NCBI GenBank assembly: GCA_001303705.1
Contig: LJUI01000001.1
Span: 1 to 64,000, forward strand
Length of the DNA stretch: 64,000 nucleotides
Origin: a candidate division TA06 bacterium SM23_40
Lineage (GTDB): Bacteria > LJUI01 > SM1-40
Direction of reading: 5' to 3'
Both the position numbers and the translations under genes were made by a program. Position 1 is the first letter of the stretch. The number at the start of each line of letters is the position of its first letter. Shown in pieces: positions 41,967-50,751 of the stretch. The notes beneath the pieces were generated by a model. That model searched no databases. It saw only the letters and a program-made list of their open reading frames with translations, and was not told the origin of the DNA.

Positions 41967-43505
41967 CTACTCGATGTAACCCAAGCCCCGGAGTCTCTCG
42001 CCCACAATACTCTCCGCGACCAGTCTCTCCTCGATCTCAGCCGGCTCGGGTCCCGGGTGCGCACTCTCTTCATATGAGTCGACGTAGCGGATCGGGTGGC
42101 GACGTAGAAACTCAGGCTCGATGGTCTCTGACAACACTCTCCCATCCATGTCCCTCCCCACCGCCAGGTTCATCAGGACGAGCATCGTCGGAGTCAGGTC
42201 GAGGACGCTCACCACTCCAATGTCAGCTCCCCTGTTCACTGCAGGCCCCCGCATGATCAGAATCCCCGTCGGATCATGAGTGCCGGAGATCTCCGCCTTC
42301 TCTATCAATAGCTCCTGAAGCCGGACCTCTCCGCCCAGCATGCGTATCGACGGGTTGTCGCCCTGGTCGACGATCTGTCTCGGCCGAATGCCTATCGACG
42401 CATCATCTGATCCCAGATCGACCTCGAGGAATGACTCCCTGCTGTCCCTGTATTCGATGCCACGCAACATCTCGACGAGTTCACTCCGCTCAGCTCGGCT
42501 CCCGGCCCTCAACCTCAAATGGACCTTGTCGAGGATGATGCTGACATAGACCCTGTCGTCGATACCGAGCCGTTGCAGTAAGAGGCCAACGTTGAGCTGA
42601 CGCTTCATCCAGCAGTCTTTGCTGGCTCGAAATCCATGATCCGAGGCAACTATGACATTAGTCTCCCTTCCGACGCTTTGCATCAGACGCCCGACCATCC
42701 GGTCCGCAGCTCGGTAGCATCGCGCCACGACATCTCCGTACCGTCGCTTCTCCCGAGGCGAGACATCTCTAAAGAGATGGGGCTCGTAGTACTTCCAGTA
42801 GTGGTGCGAAATCCCATCCAGGCCCGCGTAGATGCTGGCTGAGAAGTCCAATCTCTGTTTTCTCATCAGCCGCGAGTAGATATCCCCGGCGATCAACGCC
42901 TCCAGAAGTTGCTTCCGGTAGTGCAGTTCGACATTGCTCGGCTTGAGCAGCCGTTGGTAGAGCGCGACGAGCGCACATCGTGTGAGCGTGGAGACCCTCA
43001 TCCCATGAATGAGCCCACGCAAGCCGACGTCCAGATAGTGCATCAACGCCGTGTTCGTGCTCGGGAGACCCGCCATCTCGATCTCTTTGATGAACCGCAG
43101 ATGTGCTGGAACAGTCTCCGGAGATCGCGCGGTCCAACCCGGCACGACAAATGCGAGGCCCCGCTCGGGCGGCCAGGTGAAGAGATACTTGTACAGTCCG
43201 ATCTTCGCCTCTGGTCTCTGTTGACGAACGATGTCCCATATCCGCTTTGCCTTGATGGCTGATTGTGTTGCGAAGAAGTCCTTGATTCCGTGCTTCTCAG
43301 GAACCTTACCGGTGGCAATGCTTGTCCAGACGAGTGGAGAAGCCAGAGGCTCGAATGAGAGCAGATCTCCACGGACCCCTTCCGCTGCCAGGCGAGCAAG
43401 CGTGGGCAGCTGTCCTTTCTCCATCAGCGGCTTCATCACACGCCAGTCGGCGCCGTCAAGCCCAATGAGAAGCATCCTCGGGACTTTGCTCCCCGGAGCT
43501 GTCAT
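41967..43505 (-). CDS. Alkaline-phosphatase-superfamily phosphodiesterase
   Basis: A protein of about 512 residues of the nucleotide pyrophosphatase/phosphodiesterase type. Metal-binding and catalytic residues are visible: Asp in LLIGLDGADW, nucleophile Thr in WTSIATGKVPEKHG, Asp/His in YAGLDGISHHYW, and DH in VIVASDHGF. No signal peptide or membrane helix is clear, so it seems cytoplasmic or loosely attached. It may trim or transfer phosphate-linked groups in the glycan. The start is placed at the ATG at 43505 behind AGGAGG; the frame opens at 43583 and overlaps the ferredoxin gene either way. ATG 43475 is also possible. Confidence 0.85.
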   Translation of the reverse strand: MTAPGSKVPRMLLIGLDGADWRVMKPLMEKGQLPTLARLAAEGVRGDLLSFEPLASPLVWTSIATGKVPEKHGIKDFFATQSAIKAKRIWDIVRQQRPEAKIGLYKYLFTWPPERGLAFVVPGWTARSPETVPAHLRFIKEIEMAGLPSTNTALMHYLDVGLRGLIHGMRVSTLTRCALVALYQRLLKPSNVELHYRKQLLEALIAGDIYSRLMRKQRLDFSASIYAGLDGISHHYWKYYEPHLFRDVSPREKRRYGDVVARCYRAADRMVGRLMQSVGRETNVIVASDHGFRASKDCWMKRQLNVGLLLQRLGIDDRVYVSIILDKVHLRLRAGSRAERSELVEMLRGIEYRDSRESFLEVDLGSDDASIGIRPRQIVDQGDNPSIRMLGGEVRLQELLIEKAEISGTHDPTGILIMRGPAVNRGADIGVVSVLDLTPTMLVLMNLAVGRDMDGRVLSETIEPEFLRRHPIRYVDSYEESAHPGPEPAEIEERLVAESIVGERLRGLGYIE

Positions 43506-43788
43506 CCTCCTCCTCATTTTCGAAGCTGAACAACAGGCTGATGCTGCCGGAGGGGCAGCGGGCTTTGCAGGCACCGCAGCCAATGCATGCCTCCGTATCG
43601 AAGACGTCAGGATGGGAGAAGACTCCCTCGACGTCCAGAACCATCACGAGCGCACCCTCGGGGCACCCTTCGGCGCAGCAACCGCATCCCTGGCATGTCG
43701 TCAGATCGACGTTGATCTGCCCGACCAGAACATCAATTCGCAGGACGCTGTCGCTCTCGGTGGCTCCGACCTCAGCTGGCAATTTCAT
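43456..43788 (-). CDS. 2x[4Fe-4S] ferredoxin
   Basis: About 110 residues with two [4Fe-4S] motifs: CQGCGCCAEGCP and CIGCGACKARCP. A variable stretch and a DVLVGQINVDLTTC strand come before the first motif, and a Glu/Asp/Ser-rich tail follows. It should carry electrons in the cytoplasm. The start at 43788 lies directly after GGAGG in the end of the aldo/keto-reductase-like gene, so translation is probably coupled. The frame to 43905 is Arg-rich and unlikely to be translated. Its neighbour, an oxidoreductase-like TIM barrel, is the probable partner; such ferredoxins are rare in polysaccharide loci. Confidence 0.9.
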   Translation of the reverse strand: MKLPAEVGATESDSVLRIDVLVGQINVDLTTCQGCGCCAEGCPEGALVMVLDVEGVFSHPDVFDTEACIGCGACKARCPSGSISLLFSFENEEEDDSSGEQSPEDASHWA

Positions 43789-44710
43789 ACCTCCGGTCAA
43801 AGTCGTCCCCCAGTATCGATCGTGCGGCACCGAATGTCTTCTCTGCCTCCTCGATAGTGGCCACGCCGATCGCCGCCGACTCGACGCCCACCTCCTCGAA
43901 CACATATCTCAGCGCCCCTTCTGGCTCGATGACGCCTCCGGCCAGGACCTTCTTGGCTATGATTAGCGTGGATCCACGATCGCCCGCCACGTCAAGACAT
44001 GCGTCCACCGAAGGATTCATCATGAACCCAAGCGGGTTGAATGGTGCCATTATCACGGGAACGCTGAGCTCCATTGCCGTCAGGTTCCGCCACATCACTC
44101 CCAGGTTGTGAGTGGCAAGCCCAGCGACGGCGCCGGTGGCCCTCACCTTCTTGATGAACGTCTCCACCACAGAGCGATGTCTGATCGCGCATGCCATGTC
44201 AGCGAGCATTCCGTGTAAGAGAATGATCCTGGGATGGACCTGGGAGACAAGACCTATCTCGGTCTCGAGCACCTCTTCGACGAGCGGCAGGACGTTCCCG
44301 CTCACGCCGGCCGAGACGAGACGCGGCATCGATCGGACGATGAACTTGATCTTCTCCCGAGTCGCCGTCCCTGCCATCTCCCCTGTCTGCCTCGCCATCG
44401 CCTCGTACACATCGGGCAGAACGGCCACCGTGTCAGGAAGGCCGCCGTATCGAGCCTGGGCCATCTTCAGTGCCTCCACCTGAGCCTGGCGCGCATAGCA
44501 GTGTGCCGTCGTGACGCCCAGCTCGAGGCAGTGCCCGATCACCTCGAGAATTGCTTCAGGGCGGGAAAAGCGACTCCGATATTCCCTCCTCAGTGCTTCG
44601 CTCTTGTACGAGACCCCCTGGAAGGGATTGGACCCGACCATCAGCCGCGGAAGAAGAAGTCTCTCGCTATCCGCCGCGAGCGTAGCACTCACTTCTTGGC
44701 CAGATGTCAT
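43772..44710 (-). CDS. Aldo/keto-reductase-like TIM-barrel protein
   Basis: About 312 residues with alternating helices and strands of a TIM barrel. Pieces recall aldo/keto reductases: LMVGSNPFQGVSY at the start, ELGVTTAHCYARQ, GLATHNLGVMWRNL and SAAIGVATIEEAEKTFGAAR at the end. The classical catalytic Tyr/Lys pair is not obvious, so the reaction is uncertain. The start is the ATG at 44710 behind GGGGAAAG; a GTG at 44737 is possible. It overlaps the Gfo/Idh/MocA gene before it and the ferredoxin after it, hinting at a redox step that uses NAD(P) or ferredoxin on a sugar. Confidence 0.6.
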   Translation of the reverse strand: MTSGQEVSATLAADSERLLLPRLMVGSNPFQGVSYKSEALRREYRSRFSRPEAILEVIGHCLELGVTTAHCYARQAQVEALKMAQARYGGLPDTVAVLPDVYEAMARQTGEMAGTATREKIKFIVRSMPRLVSAGVSGNVLPLVEEVLETEIGLVSQVHPRIILLHGMLADMACAIRHRSVVETFIKKVRATGAVAGLATHNLGVMWRNLTAMELSVPVIMAPFNPLGFMMNPSVDACLDVAGDRGSTLIIAKKVLAGGVIEPEGALRYVFEEVGVESAAIGVATIEEAEKTFGAARSILGDDFDRRYEIAS

Positions 44711-45773
44711 CGTTCTTTCCCCATTCCCGTTCGTCACGATCCAAAGGAAACGAGACGATGGCAGGTTGAGAAGCGGTAGCCTTTAGAGCAGCAACAAATT
44801 CATCTACGCGATATCCGTCCTCCCAGCTGGGCGAACCAGATCTCCCTGATGTGATCGCCCCGGCAAATGCCTCCATCTCCCGGGAAAGCGGCTTTCCTGT
44901 GAAATCGAAGCCTGTCCGGCCCCAGATCTCTGGACCGTAGAGCACAGACTCCCCTCGCCCGAAATCATCGGTCGGTTCTTGGAGGCGCAGGCACAACTGA
45001 TCGGTTTCGACCAACATCGAGCCTTTAGTCCCAGTCATAGTGAAATTGAAGTGCGGCTTATCGATCCCGTGGTGACTCCACCCGAGATCCACAATCCCGT
45101 GGGCCCCGCCGCGAAATCGACAGACTGCGGACGCGAAGTCGACTAACCCCTCCGCGTTCCCTGCTGTCCCCAGAGCAGCAAGCTCTTCGATCTCTCCTCC
45201 GTACCACAACACTATGTCGATGACGTGGGGCGCGAACACCCCGAAGAGCCCTCCGCGATCGATCAGATCCTTGCGCTTCGAGATGTCGACTCGCTCCGCC
45301 ACCTCTCCGTCATGGGCGACTGCCATGAGGTAGCGCACGTCCCCGATCACTCCACTGTCGAGCAACTGCTTCGCCTTGGCATAGACAGGATGAAATCTCA
45401 TGTCGTAGCCCACCTGATGAACTGCGCCGGTGTGCCGCGCTGCTTCGAGCATTCGCTTCGATTCGGGCAGGGTGGTACCGAGCGGCTTCTCACACAACAC
45501 GTGCTTTCCCGCACGTACGGCCTCGATAGCGACCTCGCAGTGGGCATGTGGCGGCGTACAGACCATCACTGCGTCAACGTCTTCCTGCCTCATTGCCCTG
45601 GTCAGCGAGCGATAGCAGGGGACTCCGAACTGCCGGGCAGCAATCCTCCCAACCATTCTGCTCTGTTCCACGAGGCAGACGAGCTCGTAACAGGGAAGCG
45701 CATTGGCCACCACAGCTCGTGAGACGCCCATCTCACCAACTCCGACGATCGCCAGTCGTATGGCCCTACTCAC
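44667..45773 (-). CDS. Gfo/Idh/MocA-family oxidoreductase
   Basis: A 368-residue NAD(P)-dependent sugar oxidoreductase. The Rossmann motif is AIVGVGEMGVSRA, and the family's catalytic-lysine segment appears as VLCEKPLGTT. The C-terminal half is the usual open sheet (for example GGAHGIVDLGWSHHG). It probably oxidises or reduces a nucleotide sugar for the polysaccharide, possibly in line with the DegT aminotransferase. It follows the GT4 gene at 45835 after 61 bp and overlaps the next gene by about 44 bp. Confidence 0.92.
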   Translation of the reverse strand: MSRAIRLAIVGVGEMGVSRAVVANALPCYELVCLVEQSRMVGRIAARQFGVPCYRSLTRAMRQEDVDAVMVCTPPHAHCEVAIEAVRAGKHVLCEKPLGTTLPESKRMLEAARHTGAVHQVGYDMRFHPVYAKAKQLLDSGVIGDVRYLMAVAHDGEVAERVDISKRKDLIDRGGLFGVFAPHVIDIVLWYGGEIEELAALGTAGNAEGLVDFASAVCRFRGGAHGIVDLGWSHHGIDKPHFNFTMTGTKGSMLVETDQLCLRLQEPTDDFGRGESVLYGPEIWGRTGFDFTGKPLSREMEAFAGAITSGRSGSPSWEDGYRVDEFVAALKATASQPAIVSFPLDRDEREWGKNDDIWPRSECYARGG

Positions 45774-45834
45774 CGACGTCTCCTTTCATCACCGGCTGAA
45801 GCGTCCTCCGGCTCTCATGCCGCTACCTCTTTAT

Positions 45835-46971
45835 CTATCGGCAGAGGCACGCCTCCTCCAGAATCCCCCATACTTCTTCTCCCACTTTCGTCCATTCTCG
45901 TGCGGGACTGACAGTCTCGAGTGCGCCATCGGACAGTGTTCGGGCGTATTCAGGATGTTCGATCAGATACCTCATGGCGCGGGCAAGATCTGGTACATTG
46001 CCGGCCTCCACCAGCAGTCCATTCCTCCCGTCGGAGACTATCTCGGGAATACCTCCTACGCGTGTGGCGATGACAGGGAGGCCAAAAGACATCGCCTCCA
46101 GCAGGACGATTCCGTAGCCCTCCCACAGGGACGGCAGCACGAGGATGTCAGATCGTGCATACCACTCCGCAAGCACCGCCTCCTCGTCAATCCTCCCAAC
46201 GAAGTGGACCCTCGTCCTGAGCCCGAGCCGGCCGACCAACTGCCGGAGGCTCTCGAAGTATTCCGGATCCTCATCTGTGTCCCCAACGATTCCCAATCTA
46301 ACGTCGTGATCGCCCAGCAGCGCCATCGCTTTGAGGAGATCCTCAAGCCCCTTGATCGGTTCGCATCGACCGACGAACAAGATGTTCGTCCGTCCTCTCG
46401 TCACGAGCTGCGGAATCGCCTGGGTTTGTGCAGAACGCCGGGGGGGGCTCAGTCCCGGGTGGACCACGCGAATCTTGCTGCGGTCGATCCCGAACTGCAG
46501 CACACCCTCAGCCGTGCTGCGGCTGTTCGCGATGATCACATCCACCTGCCGGAAAAAGTGCCTCACTGCGATCTGGTCGAGGACCCTGGCCAGACTAGAC
46601 CGGAGAATCGAGTGATAGAAGAGATGACTCTGGACGATTCCCACGATGCGCACGGGGCGAAGTAGCTTCAGCACCCAATTGGCGATAACCACCCTCGGGT
46701 GATGATGGAAATCCTCCAGCAACACGATCGGCCGTCCCTGGATACGCAGCAGTCTCCTCAGCAGCCACAGGTTCGTGAGGAAACTCGAGAGAACGACGCC
46801 ACCCCGCCTCACCCAGACAGGAAGATCGGAAAGTACTATCAGTCGTACGTCGCCCCACCCTCGTCCCGCGACGTACCGGTACACCTCGCTCAGGTATCGC
46901 TCGCCTCCTGTCCTCAAGGTCGGCCGGGAGGCGATAGCCACAAAGATGGTCTCACTCACCATCCCCGGGAC
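45835..46971 (-). CDS. GT4 glycosyltransferase
   Basis: About 378 residues with GT-B architecture. N-terminal TLRTGGERYLSEVYRYV, then IIANSRSTAEGVLQFG, VVHPGLSPPRR, LFVGRCEPIKGLEDLLKAM and the donor motif EGYGIVLLEAMSFGLPVIATRVGG with the paired glutamates. The ATG at 46971 behind AGGAAAGGG is preferred; the frame opens at a GTG at 47055 that would overlap the preceding stop (GTGA) but would add 28 residues unlike the family. Sugar specificity unknown. Confidence 0.92.
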   Translation of the reverse strand, partial: VPGMVSETIFVAIASRPTLRTGGERYLSEVYRYVAGRGWGDVRLIVLSDLPVWVRRGGVVLSSFLTNLWLLRRLLRIQGRPIVLLEDFHHHPRVVIANWVLKLLRPVRIVGIVQSHLFYHSILRSSLARVLDQIAVRHFFRQVDVIIANSRSTAEGVLQFGIDRSKIRVVHPGLSPPRRSAQTQAIPQLVTRGRTNILFVGRCEPIKGLEDLLKAMALLGDHDVRLGIVGDTDEDPEYFESLRQLVGRLGLRTRVHFVGRIDEEAVLAEWYARSDILVLPSLWEGYGIVLLEAMSFGLPVIATRVGGIPEIVSDGRNGLLVEAGNVPDLARAMRYLIEHPEYARTLSDGALETVSPAREWTKVGEEVWGILEEACLCR

Positions 46972-47051
46972 CATCAGCCCTTTCCTACCCTGATCTATCC
47001 TCCGAGAGGTATCTCCCCCGATGCCTTCAGATAGATAATCTCCCACCGAAT

Positions 47052-48251
47052 TCACCTCACACCCTGCAGATGAGGTCGCAGCGCATCTTCCACCTGGCGA
47101 ACTCGTTCGCTCCAGGTATGTCTTTCCGCCTCCTCCAATCTCCCACTGCGCGCAGCGACTGTGTCCTGTCTGAGTACCTGCTCCACGAGCTCAATGAACA
47201 CATCATCGGTCTTCGCCACCTCCACATGGTTACGGAGTCGTTCCACATCACCGGTCGCCGTCGAAACAACTGGCTTCCCCGCGGCGAGGTAGAGAAGGAG
47301 TTTCTGCGCATTCCGCGAGCGATTGGCATCGGTCGGTCTGTACAGCTGCAGACAGACATCAATATGCTTCAGATACCCTGCCAATGCCCCATAGGGCTTC
47401 CTGCCGAGGAAGTGGATCGAGGGATATCTTCTGAGCCTGCGGCGGAGACCCGGCTCCACCTTCACCGCCCCGATGAATACGAGTGACCACTCCGGGCGCG
47501 TCTGTGCAAGGCGCTCGACGAGCTCCCAGTGATAGCTGTTGTTGATTCCCCCTATCGATACAAGCCGCGGCCTGGGGATGTGGCGCAAGTCCGCTGGCTC
47601 CCCCTCTCCATCACCTCCAAACACGTCGATGTCCACACCATTCGGTATGCGAATCACATCCTGCCGTACGCGCCGCCTCGAGATTTCAAGATAGTCCGAG
47701 ACGACCGTGGCGACCTTTGCCGAGCGCGTGAACGACTGATCCGCGATGTAAAACCGCCGGCGCGCGTACTCGGGGTATTCCGCGAATTCGCTGAACTCCT
47801 CCGTACAGTCGTAGCAGAGCAGATTCCCACCAAGCCGCTCCGGCGTCTTGAGGGGGAGAAAGGGATGGCTGACCCACAGGAGCACATCCTTCACCCCGTA
47901 TCGCTTCAGGAACCATCGAACGAGATAGACCTCAGCCCAGTGACGCATCTTCAGATCCAGGTCCAACAGGAAGCCGCTTCCCCGGAGCGGGATGGTGAGC
48001 GGAGTCAAGACATAGACTTCGCGTGGTTTCATCTTGGCAACAAATCCCCGTCGCAGAACCCTGCGCCAGCGATGCCGCGCATCCTCATCTCCCCCCCCGA
48101 AGCAGAACTTGAGGAATGAGAACAACGTCAATGGCTGTTCGACATAGACGACGCCATCGAGTAGCTCACTCCGAGCAAGACGCCACATCAATTGCTGGCG
48201 ACGCCTCCAGGCATCGTCCCAGTAGTCGCCAAAGCAGACGAGGACGGCCAT
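47052..48251 (-). CDS. Glycosyltransferase (GT-B fold, TuaH-like)
   Basis: About 399 residues. The N-terminus (VLVCFGDYWDDAWRRRQQLM) and the C-terminal half (RPRLVSIGGI, PEWSLVFIGAV, YLKHIDVCLQLYRPT, LLLYLAAGKPVVST) match the second-class GT-B enzymes often named TuaH-like. It is similar to the protein at 52024-53385. The ATG at 48251 is preceded by AGGAGGAGG, and the frame open to 48377 would overlap the preceding gene heavily; even so the overlap is 64 bp. Likely adds one sugar of the repeat unit. Confidence 0.85.
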   Translation of the reverse strand: MAVLVCFGDYWDDAWRRRQQLMWRLARSELLDGVVYVEQPLTLFSFLKFCFGGGDEDARHRWRRVLRRGFVAKMKPREVYVLTPLTIPLRGSGFLLDLDLKMRHWAEVYLVRWFLKRYGVKDVLLWVSHPFLPLKTPERLGGNLLCYDCTEEFSEFAEYPEYARRRFYIADQSFTRSAKVATVVSDYLEISRRRVRQDVIRIPNGVDIDVFGGDGEGEPADLRHIPRPRLVSIGGINNSYHWELVERLAQTRPEWSLVFIGAVKVEPGLRRRLRRYPSIHFLGRKPYGALAGYLKHIDVCLQLYRPTDANRSRNAQKLLLYLAAGKPVVSTATGDVERLRNHVEVAKTDDVFIELVEQVLRQDTVAARSGRLEEAERHTWSERVRQVEDALRPHLQGVR

Positions 48252-49489
48252 CTCCTCCTCCTGGTCTTCCCATTCGATCGGTCTCGGCCACCTGTGGCTT
48301 CGCGGACAATCTGCCGGTACGTCTCTGTGAATTGGCCGATCCGCTCGTTCCACGTCAGTCCCGCGCCCGTAGCACACGCACCGTCCCTCAGCCGCCGGCC
48401 CAGGGCATCATCGCTCAGGATCTCGATGATGGCCTCCGCCAGCGCGCGCTCGTCCCCAGGGGGTACGAGCAAGCCGTTCCGCCCGTGCCGCACAATCTCC
48501 GGTATTCCACCCACCTCGGAGGCCACCACCGGAACCCCACATGAGAGTGCCTGCATCAGCGCCAGCCCCATCGGCTCATTCAACGACGGCATCACGAATA
48601 GATCGGCGAGGCCGTAGTAGGAGGGCAAATCCTGATAGGGGACATGCCCCACGAATGAGATGGAGTCCTGGATGCCCTGAAGGCGCGCCAGTTCCTCACA
48701 CCTATCCCGCTCGGGGCCATCTCCCACCATGACAAAGTGAGCATCCGGTGCGTTCTCGAGGATGTGAGGTATGGCCCGCACGAGAACCTCCGGACCCTTC
48801 ACCGGCCTGAACCCTCCCACGAACAGACAGGCCCGTCCCCTCGGACGCACGTGCCTACCAACCGCCGGGGCGCTTTGCACGGCGCCATTCCGGCGCCCAC
48901 CCCTTCCACCCGCTGACGCACCAGGAGCAAAGAGCTCAGAGTCAACGGGGTTGAAGAGTAACCGTATCTTGCGCGGCGGCGCCCCGCCGCGCAGGGCGCA
49001 CTCGACCATCTCTCGACTCGGACAGATGACGAGATCGGAGGCCCGACACACATATCGGTTGGTGAGCTGGAAGATCTGCGCAGCATGCCACGCATAGTCT
49101 CGGTCCCGGCCGGGGCTGAGAATCGATGCCTGCATGGTGAAGACGGAACGAACGCCACTCACGCGACAGAACAGGTCAACGCCGAGAAAGGCAACTGAAT
49201 CGTGCACATGGACGACATCGACCGGGTCCCTCTGATGCAACGATAGGAGCTTCAAGAAGATAAACAGAGGCTGCGGCAGACCTACAACGTCCGGCACCCT
49301 GACATATCGAATGCCGTCGCTGCCAGTACCATCCTGGACATCGCGGCTTATGACGCTCACTCCGTTCCCCTCACCTGAGAGATATTTCGCCAGATCCCTC
49401 ACATGGGTCGAGACACCCGTCCTTCCCCCCACCTCACTCACCACGAGTGACACATGCAGTCGATTCCTCACGGTACGGCTCCGCGCCAT
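48188..49489 (-). CDS. GT4 glycosyltransferase
   Basis: A 433-residue GT-B enzyme. SLVVSEVGGRTGVSTHVRDL at the N-terminus, then LVICPSREMVE, LLFNPVDSELF, LFVGGFRPVKGPEVLVRAI, VGDGPERDRCEELA and the donor site NEPMGLALMQALSCGVPVVASEVGG are typical. A low-complexity Arg/Gly stretch near residue 200 (GASAGGRGGRRNG) links the two domains. AGGAG precedes the ATG. The last ~20 residues (Arg/Ser-rich) overlap the next gene and may be an extension outside the fold. Confidence 0.93.
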   Translation of the reverse strand: MARSRTVRNRLHVSLVVSEVGGRTGVSTHVRDLAKYLSGEGNGVSVISRDVQDGTGSDGIRYVRVPDVVGLPQPLFIFLKLLSLHQRDPVDVVHVHDSVAFLGVDLFCRVSGVRSVFTMQASILSPGRDRDYAWHAAQIFQLTNRYVCRASDLVICPSREMVECALRGGAPPRKIRLLFNPVDSELFAPGASAGGRGGRRNGAVQSAPAVGRHVRPRGRACLFVGGFRPVKGPEVLVRAIPHILENAPDAHFVMVGDGPERDRCEELARLQGIQDSISFVGHVPYQDLPSYYGLADLFVMPSLNEPMGLALMQALSCGVPVVASEVGGIPEIVRHGRNGLLVPPGDERALAEAIIEILSDDALGRRLRDGACATGAGLTWNERIGQFTETYRQIVREATGGRDRSNGKTRRRRWPSSSALATTGTMPGGVASN

Positions 49490-49494
49490 ATCAT

Positions 49495-50751
49495 CTATCT
49501 CCTGAAGTGGCGGAGTACCTTGCGAACAGCAGAGACGACATCTTTCGCATCCTGATCGTGCATTCCGGCCGTGAGCGGGAGGGAGAGTGTCCTCGCAGAG
49601 ACATCCTCTGCGTTCGGGAAATCCCCCCTACGATGGCCCAGCCATTCGCGATAGAACGGATGAAGGTGGAGCGCTATATAATGAATCCCGGTTCCGATAT
49701 TCTCTGCAAGCAGCGCCCCGGCGACCCGATCCCTATCTACTTTCAGCGTATCCAGGTTCAGATGGACGACGTACAGATGATGGGCGTGCCGGATCCCGGA
49801 TATGACCGATGGCAGCATCAAGTAGGGTGAAGGACGGAACGCACGATCGTAGATCTCCGCGATCTTCCGTCGGCGCCTACGGAATCGCTCTATCTTGGAG
49901 AGCTGATGAATGCCCAGTGATGCCTGAACATCCGTCATGTTGTACTTGTACCCTGGTTCCTCGACCATGCTCAGCGTGAGCTTGGACGAGTTGTACCGCC
50001 CCCAGGCATCGCTCGACAGGCCGTGGAGCCTCAGGCGCCTGATCCTCTCGGCCCACGTGCTGCTTTCGGTTGTCACCATTCCTCCCTCGATGGTCGTGAT
50101 GTTCTTGTTCGGATAGAAACTGAAGGCAGTCAGATGACCGAGGCTCCCGACTTTCTGACCGTGATACATTGCTCCTACGGCATGTGCCGCATCCTCGACG
50201 ACATCGAGGTCGTGCCGATTGGCGATTCCCATGATCTCGTCCATCTGGCATGGCTGTCCGGCAAAGTGAACCGGCACGATCACCTTCGTTCTTCGGGTGA
50301 TCGCCCGCTCGATTGACTCCGGATCGATATTCATCGTCTCCCTGACTATGTCGGCGAACACAGGTGTAGCGCCGAGCTGGACGATCACATTCACGGTCGC
50401 AGCGAACGTGAGAGGACTCGTGATCACTTCGTCTCCCGCCCCCACGCCGAGCGTGCTGAGGGCAAGGTGGAGCGCCGCTGTGCACGAACTCACCGCAACC
50501 GCGTGTGATGCCCCCACATAATCAGCAAAACGTCGCTCGAACTCCATCACTTTGGGCCCTGTTCCGATCCAGCCGGAACGCAGCGTATCGACAACTTCAT
50601 CGATCTCCTCCGGGCCCAGGAGGGGAGCGCCGAATACCAGGAACTGTTCCCTCGTCGGACTGCCTCCTTCGATCGCCAGGTCGTCGAGATGTAGGCTCTC
50701 GTCGCGCGAAGGAGCGACTGCGGCTCCATACTCATCTCTCACTTCTACCAC
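49495..50751 (-). CDS. DegT/DnrJ/EryC1-family sugar aminotransferase
   Basis: About 418 residues; the second aminotransferase of the locus, closer to the ArnB/PseC type. The cofactor Asp/His region is LDVVEDAAHAVGA, and the lysine lies in FSFYPNKNITTIEGGM. LGVGAGDEVITSPLTF and VIVPVHFAGQPCQMDEI are other family landmarks. The GTG at 50751 overlaps the stop of the preceding GT4 gene and is preferred over the open frame to 50829. Two aminotransferases in one locus suggest two different amino sugars in the glycan. Confidence 0.93.
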   Translation of the reverse strand: MVEVRDEYGAAVAPSRDESLHLDDLAIEGGSPTREQFLVFGAPLLGPEEIDEVVDTLRSGWIGTGPKVMEFERRFADYVGASHAVAVSSCTAALHLALSTLGVGAGDEVITSPLTFAATVNVIVQLGATPVFADIVRETMNIDPESIERAITRRTKVIVPVHFAGQPCQMDEIMGIANRHDLDVVEDAAHAVGAMYHGQKVGSLGHLTAFSFYPNKNITTIEGGMVTTESSTWAERIRRLRLHGLSSDAWGRYNSSKLTLSMVEEPGYKYNMTDVQASLGIHQLSKIERFRRRRRKIAEIYDRAFRPSPYLMLPSVISGIRHAHHLYVVHLNLDTLKVDRDRVAGALLAENIGTGIHYIALHLHPFYREWLGHRRGDFPNAEDVSARTLSLPLTAGMHDQDAKDVVSAVRKVLRHFRR

